From Desulfamplus magnetovallimortis (GTDB lineage: Bacteria > Desulfobacterota > Desulfobacteria > Desulfobacterales > Desulfobacteraceae), in assembly GCF_900170035.1 (NCBI RefSeq), contig NZ_LT828547.1, positions 56,281 through 120,280 of the forward strand: a stretch of DNA of 64,000 bases, in the 5' to 3' direction. Position 1 is the stretch's first letter; the number at the start of each line of letters is the position of its first letter. This document shows, one piece after another, positions 18,214 through 26,770 of this stretch. A program made the position numbers and the translations under genes. The notes under the pieces were generated by a model. The model ran no database searches, was not told the origin of the DNA, and saw nothing but the letters and a program-made list of their open reading frames with translations.

Positions 18214-18323
18214 TGGGCATCTTTACTTACACCTCTCAAGGTACTTGATACTTTTCGGAACAATAGACCCAAAAAACTGTGTTGCCTATCTGGAAAGTGT
18301 AAAGTTAGAAATAAAAGATGCCG
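18214..18323. repeat. R3 dispersed palindromic repeat copy
   Basis: GGGCATCTTTACTTACACCT on the left and GGAAAGTGTAAAGTTAGAAA then TAAAAGATGCCG on the right form the outer inverted arms; GTACTTGATACTTTTCGGAA lies inside. Confidence 0.65.
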
Positions 18324-18422
18324 TATTTTGTTAAAATTAATAATAACTATTTTGGCATTCCCGACTTTTTTAGACATCAGCAGGATTTTAACTGTCAAAA
18401 TCATTAAAATGGAGGAAAACGC

Positions 18423-20069
18423 ATGACCGTAAAAATTCATTCCGCAGTAAAAGACTTAAAACAAGATTTTGAAAATGGAAAAATGGACAGACGGGAATTC
18501 ATACGTCTTACAACACTTCTGGGATTGTCAGCCACTGCAGCGTGCAATCTTTCAGGTCTTGCATTTCCACGCAGCGCATCTGCATCAGAGATAAAAAGGG
18601 GTGGAAAAATTCGTATAGCAGCACCTGTTCACAAAGTTACGCATCCCTCACAGTTCTCCTGGATTTCTCCAAGCAATCAGCTCAGGCAGGTTGCAGAGTA
18701 TCTTACGTATACCGACGAGAACAACATAACCCATCCATATCTTCTGGAGAGCTGGGAAGCAAGTGAAGACCTTAAAACATGGACTCTGAATGTAAGAAAA
18801 GGTGTAAAGTTTAATAACGGTGATGATTTTACGGCCGATGATGTTATTTTTACCTTTAATCAATGGCTTGACGACAGTGTCGGCTCTTCCATGAAGGGTA
18901 TGATAGGCGGATATATAAGTGCAAATGATATTGAAAAAACATCTGACCATCAGGTGAAACTTCATCTGAAAGTTCCTGAGATTGCTGTCCCCGAACATAT
19001 GTTCCATTATCCTGCCATTGTCATGAATCATCGTACATTTGAGGGTGATTTCATAAAGGCTCCCCACGGTACAGGCCCTTATGTTATAAAAGAGTTTGTG
19101 GAGGGAGAACGCTGTGTTTTGACCCGCAGAGATGATTACTGGAAAAAAGGTGCGGATGGAAATCCTCTGCCATATCTTGACACTGTTGAATTTGTGGATA
19201 TGGGAACAGAAATGGCACCAATGATCTCTGCCATCCAGGGCGGTGAAATTGATATGATTGATTTTGGAGATCTTGGTGCCCCTGAAGCATATCAGGCCTT
19301 AAAATCAGATCCCCGTGTCAATGTTTATGCTGCCACCACAAATCAGACAAGGGTAATGAGAATGAGAGTGGATATGAAGCCCTGGTCAGATAACCGTGTT
19401 CGTCAGGCACTGAAGCTTTGCCAGCACAGGGAAAAAATCCTTGCCCTTGCATATTTTGGACAGGGAATGGAAGGCCAGGATATGCATGTAAGCCCCAAAC
19501 ATCCTGAATATTGCCCCATTGACACTCCGAAATATGATCCTGCAAAGGCCAAGCAGCTTCTTGCAGAAGCAGGCTATCCAAATGGACTGGATGTAAACCT
19601 TGCAGTTGGCAGCGGCTGGAAAGAGATCGTAAGATATGCCGAGATCGTCAAACAGGATGCACTTCCGGCAGGTTTCAGAATCAATATACAGACCATGCCA
19701 AATTCCCAGTACTGGGAAAAATGGACAGAGGTGGATCTTGGTATAACTACATGGGCACATCGCCCTGTGGGAACAATGGTTCTCAATCTTGGCTATGTTG
19801 CAGATGCAGAAGGGAAACCTGCTCCGTGGAACGAATCCCGCTGGGTGGACAAGGAGTTTTCAGAGCTTTTGACCCAGGCAAATGGTACTCTTGATGTGGA
19901 AAAACGCCGTGAAATTTTCTGCAAACTTGAAAAAATTCAGCAGGAGAGAGGCTCTATCGCCAATGCCTTCTGGATCAATGTCTGGACAATTGCTTCAAAG
20001 CGTGTTCAGAATGTTGTTTCCCATCCAAGCCTTTATATCAAGGCTGAAGACATGTGGGTGAATGCCTGA
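18423..20069 (+). CDS. Peptide/nickel-type ABC transporter substrate-binding protein, probable Tat export
   Basis: 548 residues, SBP_bac_5 family. The N-terminus has a twin-arginine-like signal ([20 protein letters not shown], residues 21-40) with an extended n-region, cut near [10 protein letters not shown]. Family landmarks: [78 protein letters not shown]. Strong ribosome site (GGAGGAAAACGC). It leads a four-gene operon with two permeases and a fused ATPase. A hairpin after the stop (20096-20136) probably raises its expression relative to the membrane parts. Ligand not determined. Confidence 0.9.
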   Translation: MTVKIHSAVKDLKQDFENGKMDRREFIRLTTLLGLSATAACNLSGLAFPRSASASEIKRGGKIRIAAPVHKVTHPSQFSWISPSNQLRQVAEYLTYTDENNITHPYLLESWEASEDLKTWTLNVRKGVKFNNGDDFTADDVIFTFNQWLDDSVGSSMKGMIGGYISANDIEKTSDHQVKLHLKVPEIAVPEHMFHYPAIVMNHRTFEGDFIKAPHGTGPYVIKEFVEGERCVLTRRDDYWKKGADGNPLPYLDTVEFVDMGTEMAPMISAIQGGEIDMIDFGDLGAPEAYQALKSDPRVNVYAATTNQTRVMRMRVDMKPWSDNRVRQALKLCQHREKILALAYFGQGMEGQDMHVSPKHPEYCPIDTPKYDPAKAKQLLAEAGYPNGLDVNLAVGSGWKEIVRYAEIVKQDALPAGFRINIQTMPNSQYWEKWTEVDLGITTWAHRPVGTMVLNLGYVADAEGKPAPWNESRWVDKEFSELLTQANGTLDVEKRREIFCKLEKIQQERGSIANAFWINVWTIASKRVQNVVSHPSLYIKAEDMWVNA

Positions 20070-20095
20070 TCTTTCCAGCTTTATCCTCCTTTTCC

Positions 20096-20136
20096 CCGGA
20101 AGAGAAAGGCCGGTCAAAACACGGCCTCTTTTCCGG
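20096..20136 (+). terminator. Hairpin between binding-protein and permease genes (attenuator-like)
   Basis: CCGGAAGAGAAAGGCCG pairs with CGGCCTCTTTTCCGG around a nine-base loop (GTCAAAACA). The downstream T-run is weak. The position, 27 bases after the binding-protein stop and before co-directional permease genes, suggests partial termination or mRNA 3'-end protection. Confidence 0.6.
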
Positions 20137-20335
20137 TGGACTCGCCACAATTCTTGTAATCAGATAAATTAACCGTGTTCATTGTGGATAGCGAATAATG
20201 GATTTTTTTATGTATCTTTATAGGGCTTTAATAGATGCTAATCTTTCTCTTTGAGGATGGCTGCATGGCAGCCATGTTTGTGTAACCTTTTTTCGCAAAT
20301 CCTTTTTTAATGGACATTTTCTGGGAAGGATATTT

Positions 20336-21916
20336 ATGGCAAAATTTATATTAAGACGTTTTTTTCTTGTTCTCATCACAATGTTTCTTGTCTCACTTGC
20401 AGTCTTCATGATCGTTGAATCTTCCCCCGGCAATGTGGCCAAAAATGTTCTTGGTGCATTTATAACGCCGGAACAGGAAGCCTCATTTCTTGCCCAGCAG
20501 GGGCTTGACAAGCCTCTGTTTCAGCGCTACTGGTTCTGGCTTATGGGCAGCGACTGGGTAGGAGAGCGTAAAACCGGTTTTGATCTTGTCCAGATTGAAA
20601 CAAAAAAAGGATTCCTTGAGTGGTGGGCAAGGGGTGATGACAATACCCTGATGAGATGGAGCCTTGAAGGAGAAGATCTTATTCTGCACACAAGACCCTT
20701 TAAAACACCTTCAGAGAGTGAATCAGAAAAAAGTTCATCCACTGTTTCAAGTACTTCATCAAAAAAATCTTCAGGGAACTCTTCAGTAACTTCTTCAAGC
20801 TCCACTTCAGCAAACTCTTCAATCTCAACTTCAGCAAGCTCTTCAATCTCAACCTCATCAAGCTCTTCAATTTCAACTTCTTCAAGCTCTGCGTCAGGAA
20901 CCTCTTCACTTAACAATTCAAACACAAATTCTGACAACAATACCTCTAATAACTCTTCAGGCGCTTCATCAGCGAAAGATTCAGAGATTCAAATTGTCAC
21001 CCAAAAAGATAATGGGCGCTGGCAAGCTTCGGAAGATGGAACTTCCTTTTTCTGGGGAGTGGATCGCAGCAACCATGTTGTTATGTGGAAAAAAGGTGCT
21101 GCTACAGAAGTCTGGACATTTGTTGCAGGTTCCGGCTGGATGAAAAGCAGCGGCGGTCCCCAAAGCTATATTCCCCTTAAAAAAGGCTTCTTAAGGGGAG
21201 ATTTCGGAGAGTCCTTAAGAACCGGAAGACCTGTGGGAAAAAGCCTTTTTATACGACTGAGAAATTCAATGGTGCTTGCAGGCATAGCTTTTGTAATTGT
21301 CATGCCCCTTGCTCTGCTTCTTGGCATGATTGCCGGCATCAAGGAAGGATCTTTTAAAGATAGGTTCCTCTCCATTGCCGGCATGATATTTTCCGTAATT
21401 CCTGAATTTGCAACCGGTATTTTTCTCATTCTCATCATGTCCCACTGGCTTGAGCTTGTTCCAGGGGCTGCGGTGTTTGGAGAAAAGGCTCCTTGGGAAA
21501 GACCTGATATGCTTGTTCTGCCTGTTCTTACCCTTACTCTGATTGAGCTTGGGTATGTGCTTCGGATTACAAGAGCCAGCATGGCTGAGGTTATGCGCTC
21601 TCCCTATATCAGAACAGCATTTCTTAAGGGAATTCCCTTCTGGAATGTGATTTTGAAACATGCAGCCAAGAACGCTCTGATTGCACCCATTACAGTTATA
21701 ATGCTCCATGTCAATTGGCTTATGGGCGGTATTGTTATTGTGGAGGTGGTGTTCGGGTATCCGGGCCTTGGTCAGTATCTGCTTGATTCAGCACTCTATA
21801 AGGATGTAAACGCCATAGAAGCAGGCACCATGATCATGGTGCTCATTGCAGTGGGAACCCAGTTGCTTGCCGATATTCTTTATACGTTCCTGAACCCGAG
21901 AATAAGGTATTCATGA
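20336..21916 (+). CDS. Peptide-type ABC transporter permease (DppB/OppB-like) with a 200-residue insertion
   Basis: 526 residues against about 310-340 in the family. The first membrane helix (residues 5-30) and the C-terminal permease core (about 290-526; EAA-like loop ITRASMAEVMRSPYIRTAFLKGIP) are normal. Between GLDKPLFQRYWFWLMG and LKKGFLRGDFGESLRTGRPV lies an insertion (about residues 75-280). It has a Trp-rich flank (EWWARGDDNTLMRWSLEGED), a Ser/Thr run at about 122-215 made of 5-8-residue repeats such as SSISTSSS, and a second flank (DGTSFFWGVDRSNHVVMW). This loop would be periplasmic. It overlaps the next gene by ATGA. Confidence 0.87.
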   Translation: MAKFILRRFFLVLITMFLVSLAVFMIVESSPGNVAKNVLGAFITPEQEASFLAQQGLDKPLFQRYWFWLMGSDWVGERKTGFDLVQIETKKGFLEWWARGDDNTLMRWSLEGEDLILHTRPFKTPSESESEKSSSTVSSTSSKKSSGNSSVTSSSSTSANSSISTSASSSISTSSSSSISTSSSSASGTSSLNNSNTNSDNNTSNNSSGASSAKDSEIQIVTQKDNGRWQASEDGTSFFWGVDRSNHVVMWKKGAATEVWTFVAGSGWMKSSGGPQSYIPLKKGFLRGDFGESLRTGRPVGKSLFIRLRNSMVLAGIAFVIVMPLALLLGMIAGIKEGSFKDRFLSIAGMIFSVIPEFATGIFLILIMSHWLELVPGAAVFGEKAPWERPDMLVLPVLTLTLIELGYVLRITRASMAEVMRSPYIRTAFLKGIPFWNVILKHAAKNALIAPITVIMLHVNWLMGGIVIVEVVFGYPGLGQYLLDSALYKDVNAIEAGTMIMVLIAVGTQLLADILYTFLNPRIRYS

Positions 21917-23046
21917 TGGAGAGGCATATGGAAAAAAACAGTAGATCAACTAAGGAATCTGTTGCAGAAAAAACTATTAATCCTGATGAAATAATCAATT
22001 CAGACGAAATAATTAATTCAGATGAAACAACTAATTCAGATAAAGCAACTAATTCAGGTGAGGAAATGGATGTTGAGCAATCTGCTGCCTGTGATAAAGA
22101 AACTGCTTCTGAAGAAAGCGAAACAGCTTTAGAAGAAGCAGGTCAGAACATTGCAATGCAGAGAAGCAAAATCGCCAGGTTAAAAGATGCATTCATGATT
22201 CTTCGCTCATCGGGCACAGCCATGACAGGGCTTGTTATTGTCCTTTTCTGGGTATTTGTTGCCCTGATGGCACCTTATATTACCGCATACGGACCAATGG
22301 AACAGGACTGGAAAGCTCCAAACCAGGGCCCATCCATGGAACATCCCCTTGGAACAGATGAACTTGGGCGTGATCTCTGGTCAAGGCTTGCCCATGGTGC
22401 AAGGATCGTGCTTATTGTCCTGCCTGTTAACGAGAAGGTCTGGATTCCAGGAGGAACGGCAATATGGGGCGTTTTTGCATCCCTTTTTTGTGGAGCCTGT
22501 CTTGGATTGATAAGTGGCTATAAAGGGGGATGGACAGACGAAATAATAATGCGCCTTCTGGATGCCATGATGTCCATTCCTGTTATTCTGCTATATCTTA
22601 TAATTGTGGCAGCTCTTGGAGCTTCTGCCGTAAATGTTGTTATTGCCATTGCCATTGTGGGAACTCCTGGAGTTGCCCGTCTTGTGAGAAGTCTTACCCT
22701 TGATATACGTACCCGTGATTATGTAAGAGCTTCTGAAACCCGTGGAGAGACACTTTTTTATATTCTTTTCATGGAGATTCTTCCAAATGCCAAAGGCCCC
22801 ATTATAATTGATTCCATGCTCAGGGTGGGGTATGCCATCTTTGCCATGGGCACCCTTGGCTTTCTGGGTCTTGGGATGCCGCCACCGTCACCTGACTGGG
22901 GCAGCATGGTGGCCAAGGGAAGAGAGTTTATTCTGGTGGGAAACCCATGGGCATCCCTGTGGCCATCCCTTGCCATTGCCTCTCTTGTTGTTGGGTTGAA
23001 CCTTCTGGCAGATGGTCTGCGTGAAGAGTCAATGCGCTATCAGTAA
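21913..23046 (+). CDS. Peptide-type ABC transporter permease (DppC/OppC-like) with acidic repeat N-terminus
   Basis: 377 residues. The permease core (from about residue 90: HPLGTDELGRDLWSRLAHGA, then the EAA loop YVRASETRGETLFYILFMEI) is standard. The first about 85 residues are an added hydrophilic acidic tail with a degenerate NSDEI/INSDE/TNSDK repeat; the encoding DNA is also a tandem repeat (about 21970-22060). The tail would be cytoplasmic. It overlaps the previous gene by four bases (ATGA), so the two are translationally coupled. Confidence 0.87.
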   Translation: MMERHMEKNSRSTKESVAEKTINPDEIINSDEIINSDETTNSDKATNSGEEMDVEQSAACDKETASEESETALEEAGQNIAMQRSKIARLKDAFMILRSSGTAMTGLVIVLFWVFVALMAPYITAYGPMEQDWKAPNQGPSMEHPLGTDELGRDLWSRLAHGARIVLIVLPVNEKVWIPGGTAIWGVFASLFCGACLGLISGYKGGWTDEIIMRLLDAMMSIPVILLYLIIVAALGASAVNVVIAIAIVGTPGVARLVRSLTLDIRTRDYVRASETRGETLFYILFMEILPNAKGPIIIDSMLRVGYAIFAMGTLGFLGLGMPPPSPDWGSMVAKGREFILVGNPWASLWPSLAIASLVVGLNLLADGLREESMRYQ

Positions 23047-23073
23047 AACTTCGGTGGGAAAAGGAAGATATCT

Positions 23074-25287
23074 ATGATGAAAGATTCAGGCGGAATACCG
23101 GTACTTGAGGTTAAGGATCTTGCAATATCTTACAAAACAAGAAAGGGATCTGTTCCTGCTGTAAGAGGGGTAAATTTTTCAGTTGGCCAGGGTGAGACAG
23201 TGGGACTTGTGGGAGAGTCAGGATGTGGCAAAAGTACCATTGCCTTTGGCATCCTTGATTTTCTCGGAACCAACGGCTATGTGGCAGGAGGCAGTATCAA
23301 GTTCATGGGGCAGGAGCTTGTGGGAAAACCAAGGGAGGAGCTGCGAAAGATAAGGGGTAATAATATCTCAATGGTCTATCAGGATCCAATGCAGGCGCTT
23401 AACCCTTCTCTTACAATTGGGACCCAGCTTGCAGAGGTGCTGACAACCCACCACAAGGAGATACACCGTGAAGATGCATGGGATAGAAGCATTGCAATGC
23501 TGGAGAGGGTCTATATGCCGGATGCCATGAATGTCATGGAGAGATATCCACATATGATTTCCGGAGGCCAGCAGCAGAGGGTTGTAATTGCAATGGGAAT
23601 GCTTAATAACCCATCTCTTCTTATCATGGATGAGCCAACCACTGCCCTTGATGTAACAGTTGAAGCTGCTGTTCTTGATCTTGTTGATGATCTTAAAAAG
23701 GATTTTAATACCGGCATTATCTTTATTACACATAACCTTGGTGTTGTAGCAAGGGTTAGCGACCATCTCTGTGTTATGTATGCAGGTGAGATGGTTGAAC
23801 GTGCATCCATCCAGACCATTTTTGACAACCCGGCACATCCCTACACAAGGGGGCTTCTTTCATGCATTCCCCGCTTAACCGATGATCTATCTTACAGCAG
23901 GCTCTGGTCAATAAGGGGCAGGGTTCCACATCCCTCGGAAAGGGATGCTGTGCGATGTGTTTTCTCTCCACGCTGCGACTGGATGGAAAAGCATAAAATG
24001 CACGATAAATGTACCAAAATGCACCCTGAGCTTGTGGATGTAGGAGAATTTCACCAGTCCCGCTGTTTCATGGGGGCAACAACACTTGAATACAGCATGA
24101 CAGATTATGCAAGGGGTAATAGAAAGATACTTGAAGATGCAGCAGACGAGGCTGACAAGTCAGAAGCTGCATCATCAGATTCAGCTTCTGAAATTGATAC
24201 TGATGCCACAGGTGCTGATAACTCATCCTCAGACTCTAATATTGCAAAGGTAAAGAGCCTTAAGGTATATTATGAACAGAAAGCAGGTACCCTTAAAGGC
24301 CTTTTTGGTATGGAAGAGAAGCAATATGTCAAAGCTGTTGATGATGTCTCCCTTAATGTGCCTAAGGGGGCTGTCCTTGGGGTTGTGGGGGAGTCAGGTT
24401 GCGGCAAAAGCTCACTTGTAAAGGGCCTTGTTGGCCTTGAAAAGATCTCCGGAGGTGATGCTGAACTCATGGGGTTTGACATCACTTTGCCCGTTGCCAA
24501 AAGAAGCGAACGATTGATCCGTGAGCTTCAGATGGTATTTCAGAATCCCGACTCAACCCTGAACCCGTCCTTTACTGTGGGGCAGCAGATTGCACGCCCA
24601 ATAAAGCGCTTTAAGACAGTTCCAGACAGGGATATTCCGGCAGAGGTTGAACGTCTTCTTCGGGCAGTAAAACTTGATACATATTACTACAGCCGATATC
24701 CACGTCAGCTTTCAGGTGGCGAGAAACAGCGTGTGGGAATTGCAAGGGCACTTGCAAGCCAGCCCAGTATGGTTATCTGTGATGAGCCGGTCTCTGCCCT
24801 TGATGTATCGGTACAGGCAGCAGTTTTAAATCTTTTAAACGAGATCAAGGATGAGCTGGGCACAACACTTATCTTTATAGCCCATGATCTGAGTGTGGTA
24901 AGATTTATTTCTGATTTCATTGCAGTTATGTATCTTGGGCAGATTGTTGAGTTTGGATCAGTAAGACGCATATATCCTCCGCCTTATCATCCTTATACAG
25001 AAGCCCTTTTATCTGCTGTCCCGGTTCCTGATCCTGTGGCATCAAGACGAAAGTTCATAAGGCTTTCAGGGGATGTGCCAAGTGCCATGAATCCGCCATC
25101 AGGATGTCGATTCCATACAAGGTGCCCAAGGCGCAGTATGCTGCCGGATAACGGTAAAATCTGTGAAGAGCAGGCACCACCATGGCAGAAGGGAGTGGGA
25201 ACACACCGTATAATGTGCCATATCCCCATTGATGAACTGGGCAGGATGGAGGCTGTGCTGCCTTTGGGGAAGGGCTATGATATTTAG
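23074..25287 (+). CDS. Fused ABC ATPase (DppD-DppF type) for peptide-type transporter
   Basis: 737 residues with two complete nucleotide-binding domains. NBD1: GESGCGKST, ISGGQQQRVVIAMG, LLIMDEPTTALDV. NBD2: GESGCGKSS, LSGGEKQRVGIARAL, MVICDEPVSALDV. Each is followed by the oligopeptide-transporter C-terminal Cys motif region (CVFSPRCDWMEKH and CRFHTRCPRRS), as in ATPases of this class. The linker (about 350-395) is an Asp/Ser/Ala-rich low-complexity stretch. Fusion of the two ATPases is known elsewhere. It completes the transporter operon. Confidence 0.92.
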   Translation: MMKDSGGIPVLEVKDLAISYKTRKGSVPAVRGVNFSVGQGETVGLVGESGCGKSTIAFGILDFLGTNGYVAGGSIKFMGQELVGKPREELRKIRGNNISMVYQDPMQALNPSLTIGTQLAEVLTTHHKEIHREDAWDRSIAMLERVYMPDAMNVMERYPHMISGGQQQRVVIAMGMLNNPSLLIMDEPTTALDVTVEAAVLDLVDDLKKDFNTGIIFITHNLGVVARVSDHLCVMYAGEMVERASIQTIFDNPAHPYTRGLLSCIPRLTDDLSYSRLWSIRGRVPHPSERDAVRCVFSPRCDWMEKHKMHDKCTKMHPELVDVGEFHQSRCFMGATTLEYSMTDYARGNRKILEDAADEADKSEAASSDSASEIDTDATGADNSSSDSNIAKVKSLKVYYEQKAGTLKGLFGMEEKQYVKAVDDVSLNVPKGAVLGVVGESGCGKSSLVKGLVGLEKISGGDAELMGFDITLPVAKRSERLIRELQMVFQNPDSTLNPSFTVGQQIARPIKRFKTVPDRDIPAEVERLLRAVKLDTYYYSRYPRQLSGGEKQRVGIARALASQPSMVICDEPVSALDVSVQAAVLNLLNEIKDELGTTLIFIAHDLSVVRFISDFIAVMYLGQIVEFGSVRRIYPPPYHPYTEALLSAVPVPDPVASRRKFIRLSGDVPSAMNPPSGCRFHTRCPRRSMLPDNGKICEEQAPPWQKGVGTHRIMCHIPIDELGRMEAVLPLGKGYDI

Positions 25288-25377
25288 AAATACCCACGAA
25301 ATAAGATACCCTGTTAGAATTAACAAGACTCCCAGCTAATTATCTGGAATACTAAAAAAATATTGGAGTGCAAAGAT

Positions 25378-25641
25378 ATGATAGCGACAATTCCAAATAT
25401 AAAAGGCAGTGATTTATCTCCTGATCTGCTCCGCCAAGTTAACATAAATCCTGAGCAGATCATCAGTATAACTATCCAAACCGAAACAGAAGATGTTTTG
25501 AAGGCTTCGCAAGACAAAAGAGGGAAACGACGTTTCAATTTTCTCCATACTCCAAAGGTGCCAAACATAAATGGGGCAACCGATATTGCCAAGAACCATG
25601 ATAAATATCTTTATGATGTAACCCCTAATGAAAAAAACTAA
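25378..25641 (+). CDS. Small protein of unknown function, possible orphan antitoxin-like
   Basis: 87 residues from ATG 25378, preceded by TTGGAGTGCAAAG. The N-terminal half (MIATIPNIKGSDLSPDLLRQ, then PEQIISITIQTE) resembles small antitoxin-type proteins paired with PIN toxins, but no toxin follows: 25644-25789 is R1 copy 3. The C-terminal half is basic and without pattern. It may be a degraded gene. Real coding status is uncertain. Confidence 0.4.
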   Translation: MIATIPNIKGSDLSPDLLRQVNINPEQIISITIQTETEDVLKASQDKRGKRRFNFLHTPKVPNINGATDIAKNHDKYLYDVTPNEKN

Positions 25642-25643
25642 TT

Positions 25644-25789
25644 GTTTTATCGACACAGGCGCCTATTTTCCCAAGATTAACAAAGATAAGGCAGGATTAT
25701 ATATCCTGAACATTCCATCCATCCTGGTTATCCTGATTCAGACAAATGCAATCACTTTTGAAAAAGCAATAAGATGTCGATTTTGAGTT
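25644..25789 (+). repeat. R1 nested palindromic repeat, copy 3 (left side shortened)
   Basis: The right arm (AAGATGTCGATTTTGAGTTA) and inner palindrome right half (ATCCTGGTTATCCTGATTCA) are intact; the left arm is reduced to TTTTATCGACACAGG and the left inner arm is lost. Lies between the convergent ABC operon and nqrE. To its right (about 25846-25903) is a half copy of R3. Confidence 0.8.
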
Positions 25790-25903
25790 AGAAGGATTTA
25801 GTGAGGTTCACATGATTAAACGGGCATGATTGATACGCAATCATGTCAGTTTAATCATGAAAATCATGGTTTAAACAAGTGTAAACTGATAAATGAAATA
25901 TGT

Positions 25904-26512
25904 CTAAAGAGTTATACCCGAAAACATCATAAAAGCCATTGCCATAAGCCCTCCAACAATCATTGTTATGCCAAAGCCGTTAAGTCCATCAGGAACATCT
26001 GCATAGCGCATCTTTTTTTTTATGGTTGCCATGGACACAATGGCAAGCATCCATCCTGTGCCGGAACCGGCTCCAAAAACAATTGATTCCATAAGTGTAT
26101 ATTCTCTTTCCACCATGAAAAGTGCTGTTCCAAGAATTGCGCAGTTGACAGCAATCAGGGGAAGAAATACACCAAGAGCTGCATAAAGCACAGGAGAGTA
26201 CTTATCTATTATCATCTCCACTGCCTGAACAATGGCTGCAATAACAGCTATAAAGGTGATGTATTTCAGAAAGCTTAAATCAATATCAGGAAGACCTACC
26301 CATGACAGTGCCCCGGGAGCAAGCATATAGTAGTAGATGAACCAGTTTACAGGAGATGTGATGGTCAGGACAAATATCACGGCACATCCAAGACCAAAAG
26401 AGGTATTGATGTTGTTGGAGACTGCAATAAAGGAGCACATTCCCAGAAAATAGGATAAAAGAATGTTTCCAATGAATACTGAATTTACAAAAAGGGATAT
26501 AAGATCTGTCAT
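25904..26512 (-). CDS. nqrE: Na+-translocating NADH:quinone reductase subunit E
   Basis: 202 residues, the family length, with six membrane segments. Conserved [20 protein letters not shown] near the N-terminus and [18 protein letters not shown] in the middle carry the two cysteines that bind the intramembrane iron centre between NqrD and Nqr[19 protein letters not shown] identifies NqrE rather than RnfA. It is separated from nqrD by a 5-kb kinase gene. nqrF, which normally follows, is not seen downstream: the next DNA is repeats and the convergent ABC operon. Confidence 0.9.
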   Translation of the reverse strand: MTDLISLFVNSVFIGNILLSYFLGMCSFIAVSNNINTSFGLGCAVIFVLTITSPVNWFIYYYMLAPGALSWVGLPDIDLSFLKYITFIAVIAAIVQAVEMIIDKYSPVLYAALGVFLPLIAVNCAILGTALFMVEREYTLMESIVFGAGSGTGWMLAIVSMATIKKKMRYADVPDGLNGFGITMIVGGLMAMAFMMFSGITL

Positions 26513-26550
26513 GTCTTTTTCCAGTCTGTTAAAAAATGCAAGGAATTTCG

Positions 26551-26763
26551 GGGCATCCTTGATTTGCCGGTTTACACTTTTTGGATTGAAATTCCCGAAA
26601 AACGCCCATTATATTCCTTAAAGTGTAAGATGATGAATGAAATATGTCAAAAGATAGGCATGCTTCATTTCCCATTTTACACTTTCCGGAGATAAAACTC
26701 TGAGTAGCGGGAATCTCTCACAAAAAAGTGTAAAGTACCTTTGGATTCATATTAAGGATGCCA
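26551..26763. repeat. Two adjacent R3 palindromic repeat copies
   Basis: Copy one (26551-26648) has GGGGCATCCTTGATTTGCCG and TTTACACTTTTTGGA left, TTAAAGTGTAAGATGATGAA right. Copy two (26657-26763) has GGCATGCTTCATTTCCC, TTTTACACTTTCCGGA left and AAAAAAGTGTAAAGTACCTT, AAGGATGCC right. They fill the gap between the kinase gene and nqrE. Confidence 0.75.
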
Positions 26764-26770
26764 AAAGATA

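Larger units (their letters stand above)
17289..18422. other. 1.1 kb intergenic region between divergent genes, filled with repeats
   Basis: Contains R1 copy 2 (17414-17588), a doubled CCCAGTGCATTTCAT (17610-17642), R8-related segments near 17715-17850 (GACTTTCAT, GTGGCCGGTATCCGCCATGTA) and an R3 copy (18214-18323). The last 100 bases are the leader of the peptide-binding protein, with GGAGG at 18411. A 95-residue open frame at 18047-18334 lies partly inside R3 and is not credible. Confidence 0.6.

Noticed and set aside
18047-18334. 95-residue frame upstream of the peptide-binding protein
   Set aside because: Its second half lies in an R3 repeat and it has no ribosome site or domain.
20527-20940. 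Glu-rich minus-strand frame opposite the permease
   Set aside because: It is the antisense of the Ser/Thr repeat of the permease; TTC/TCA codons read in reverse give Glu runs. The permease frame has clear family motifs.
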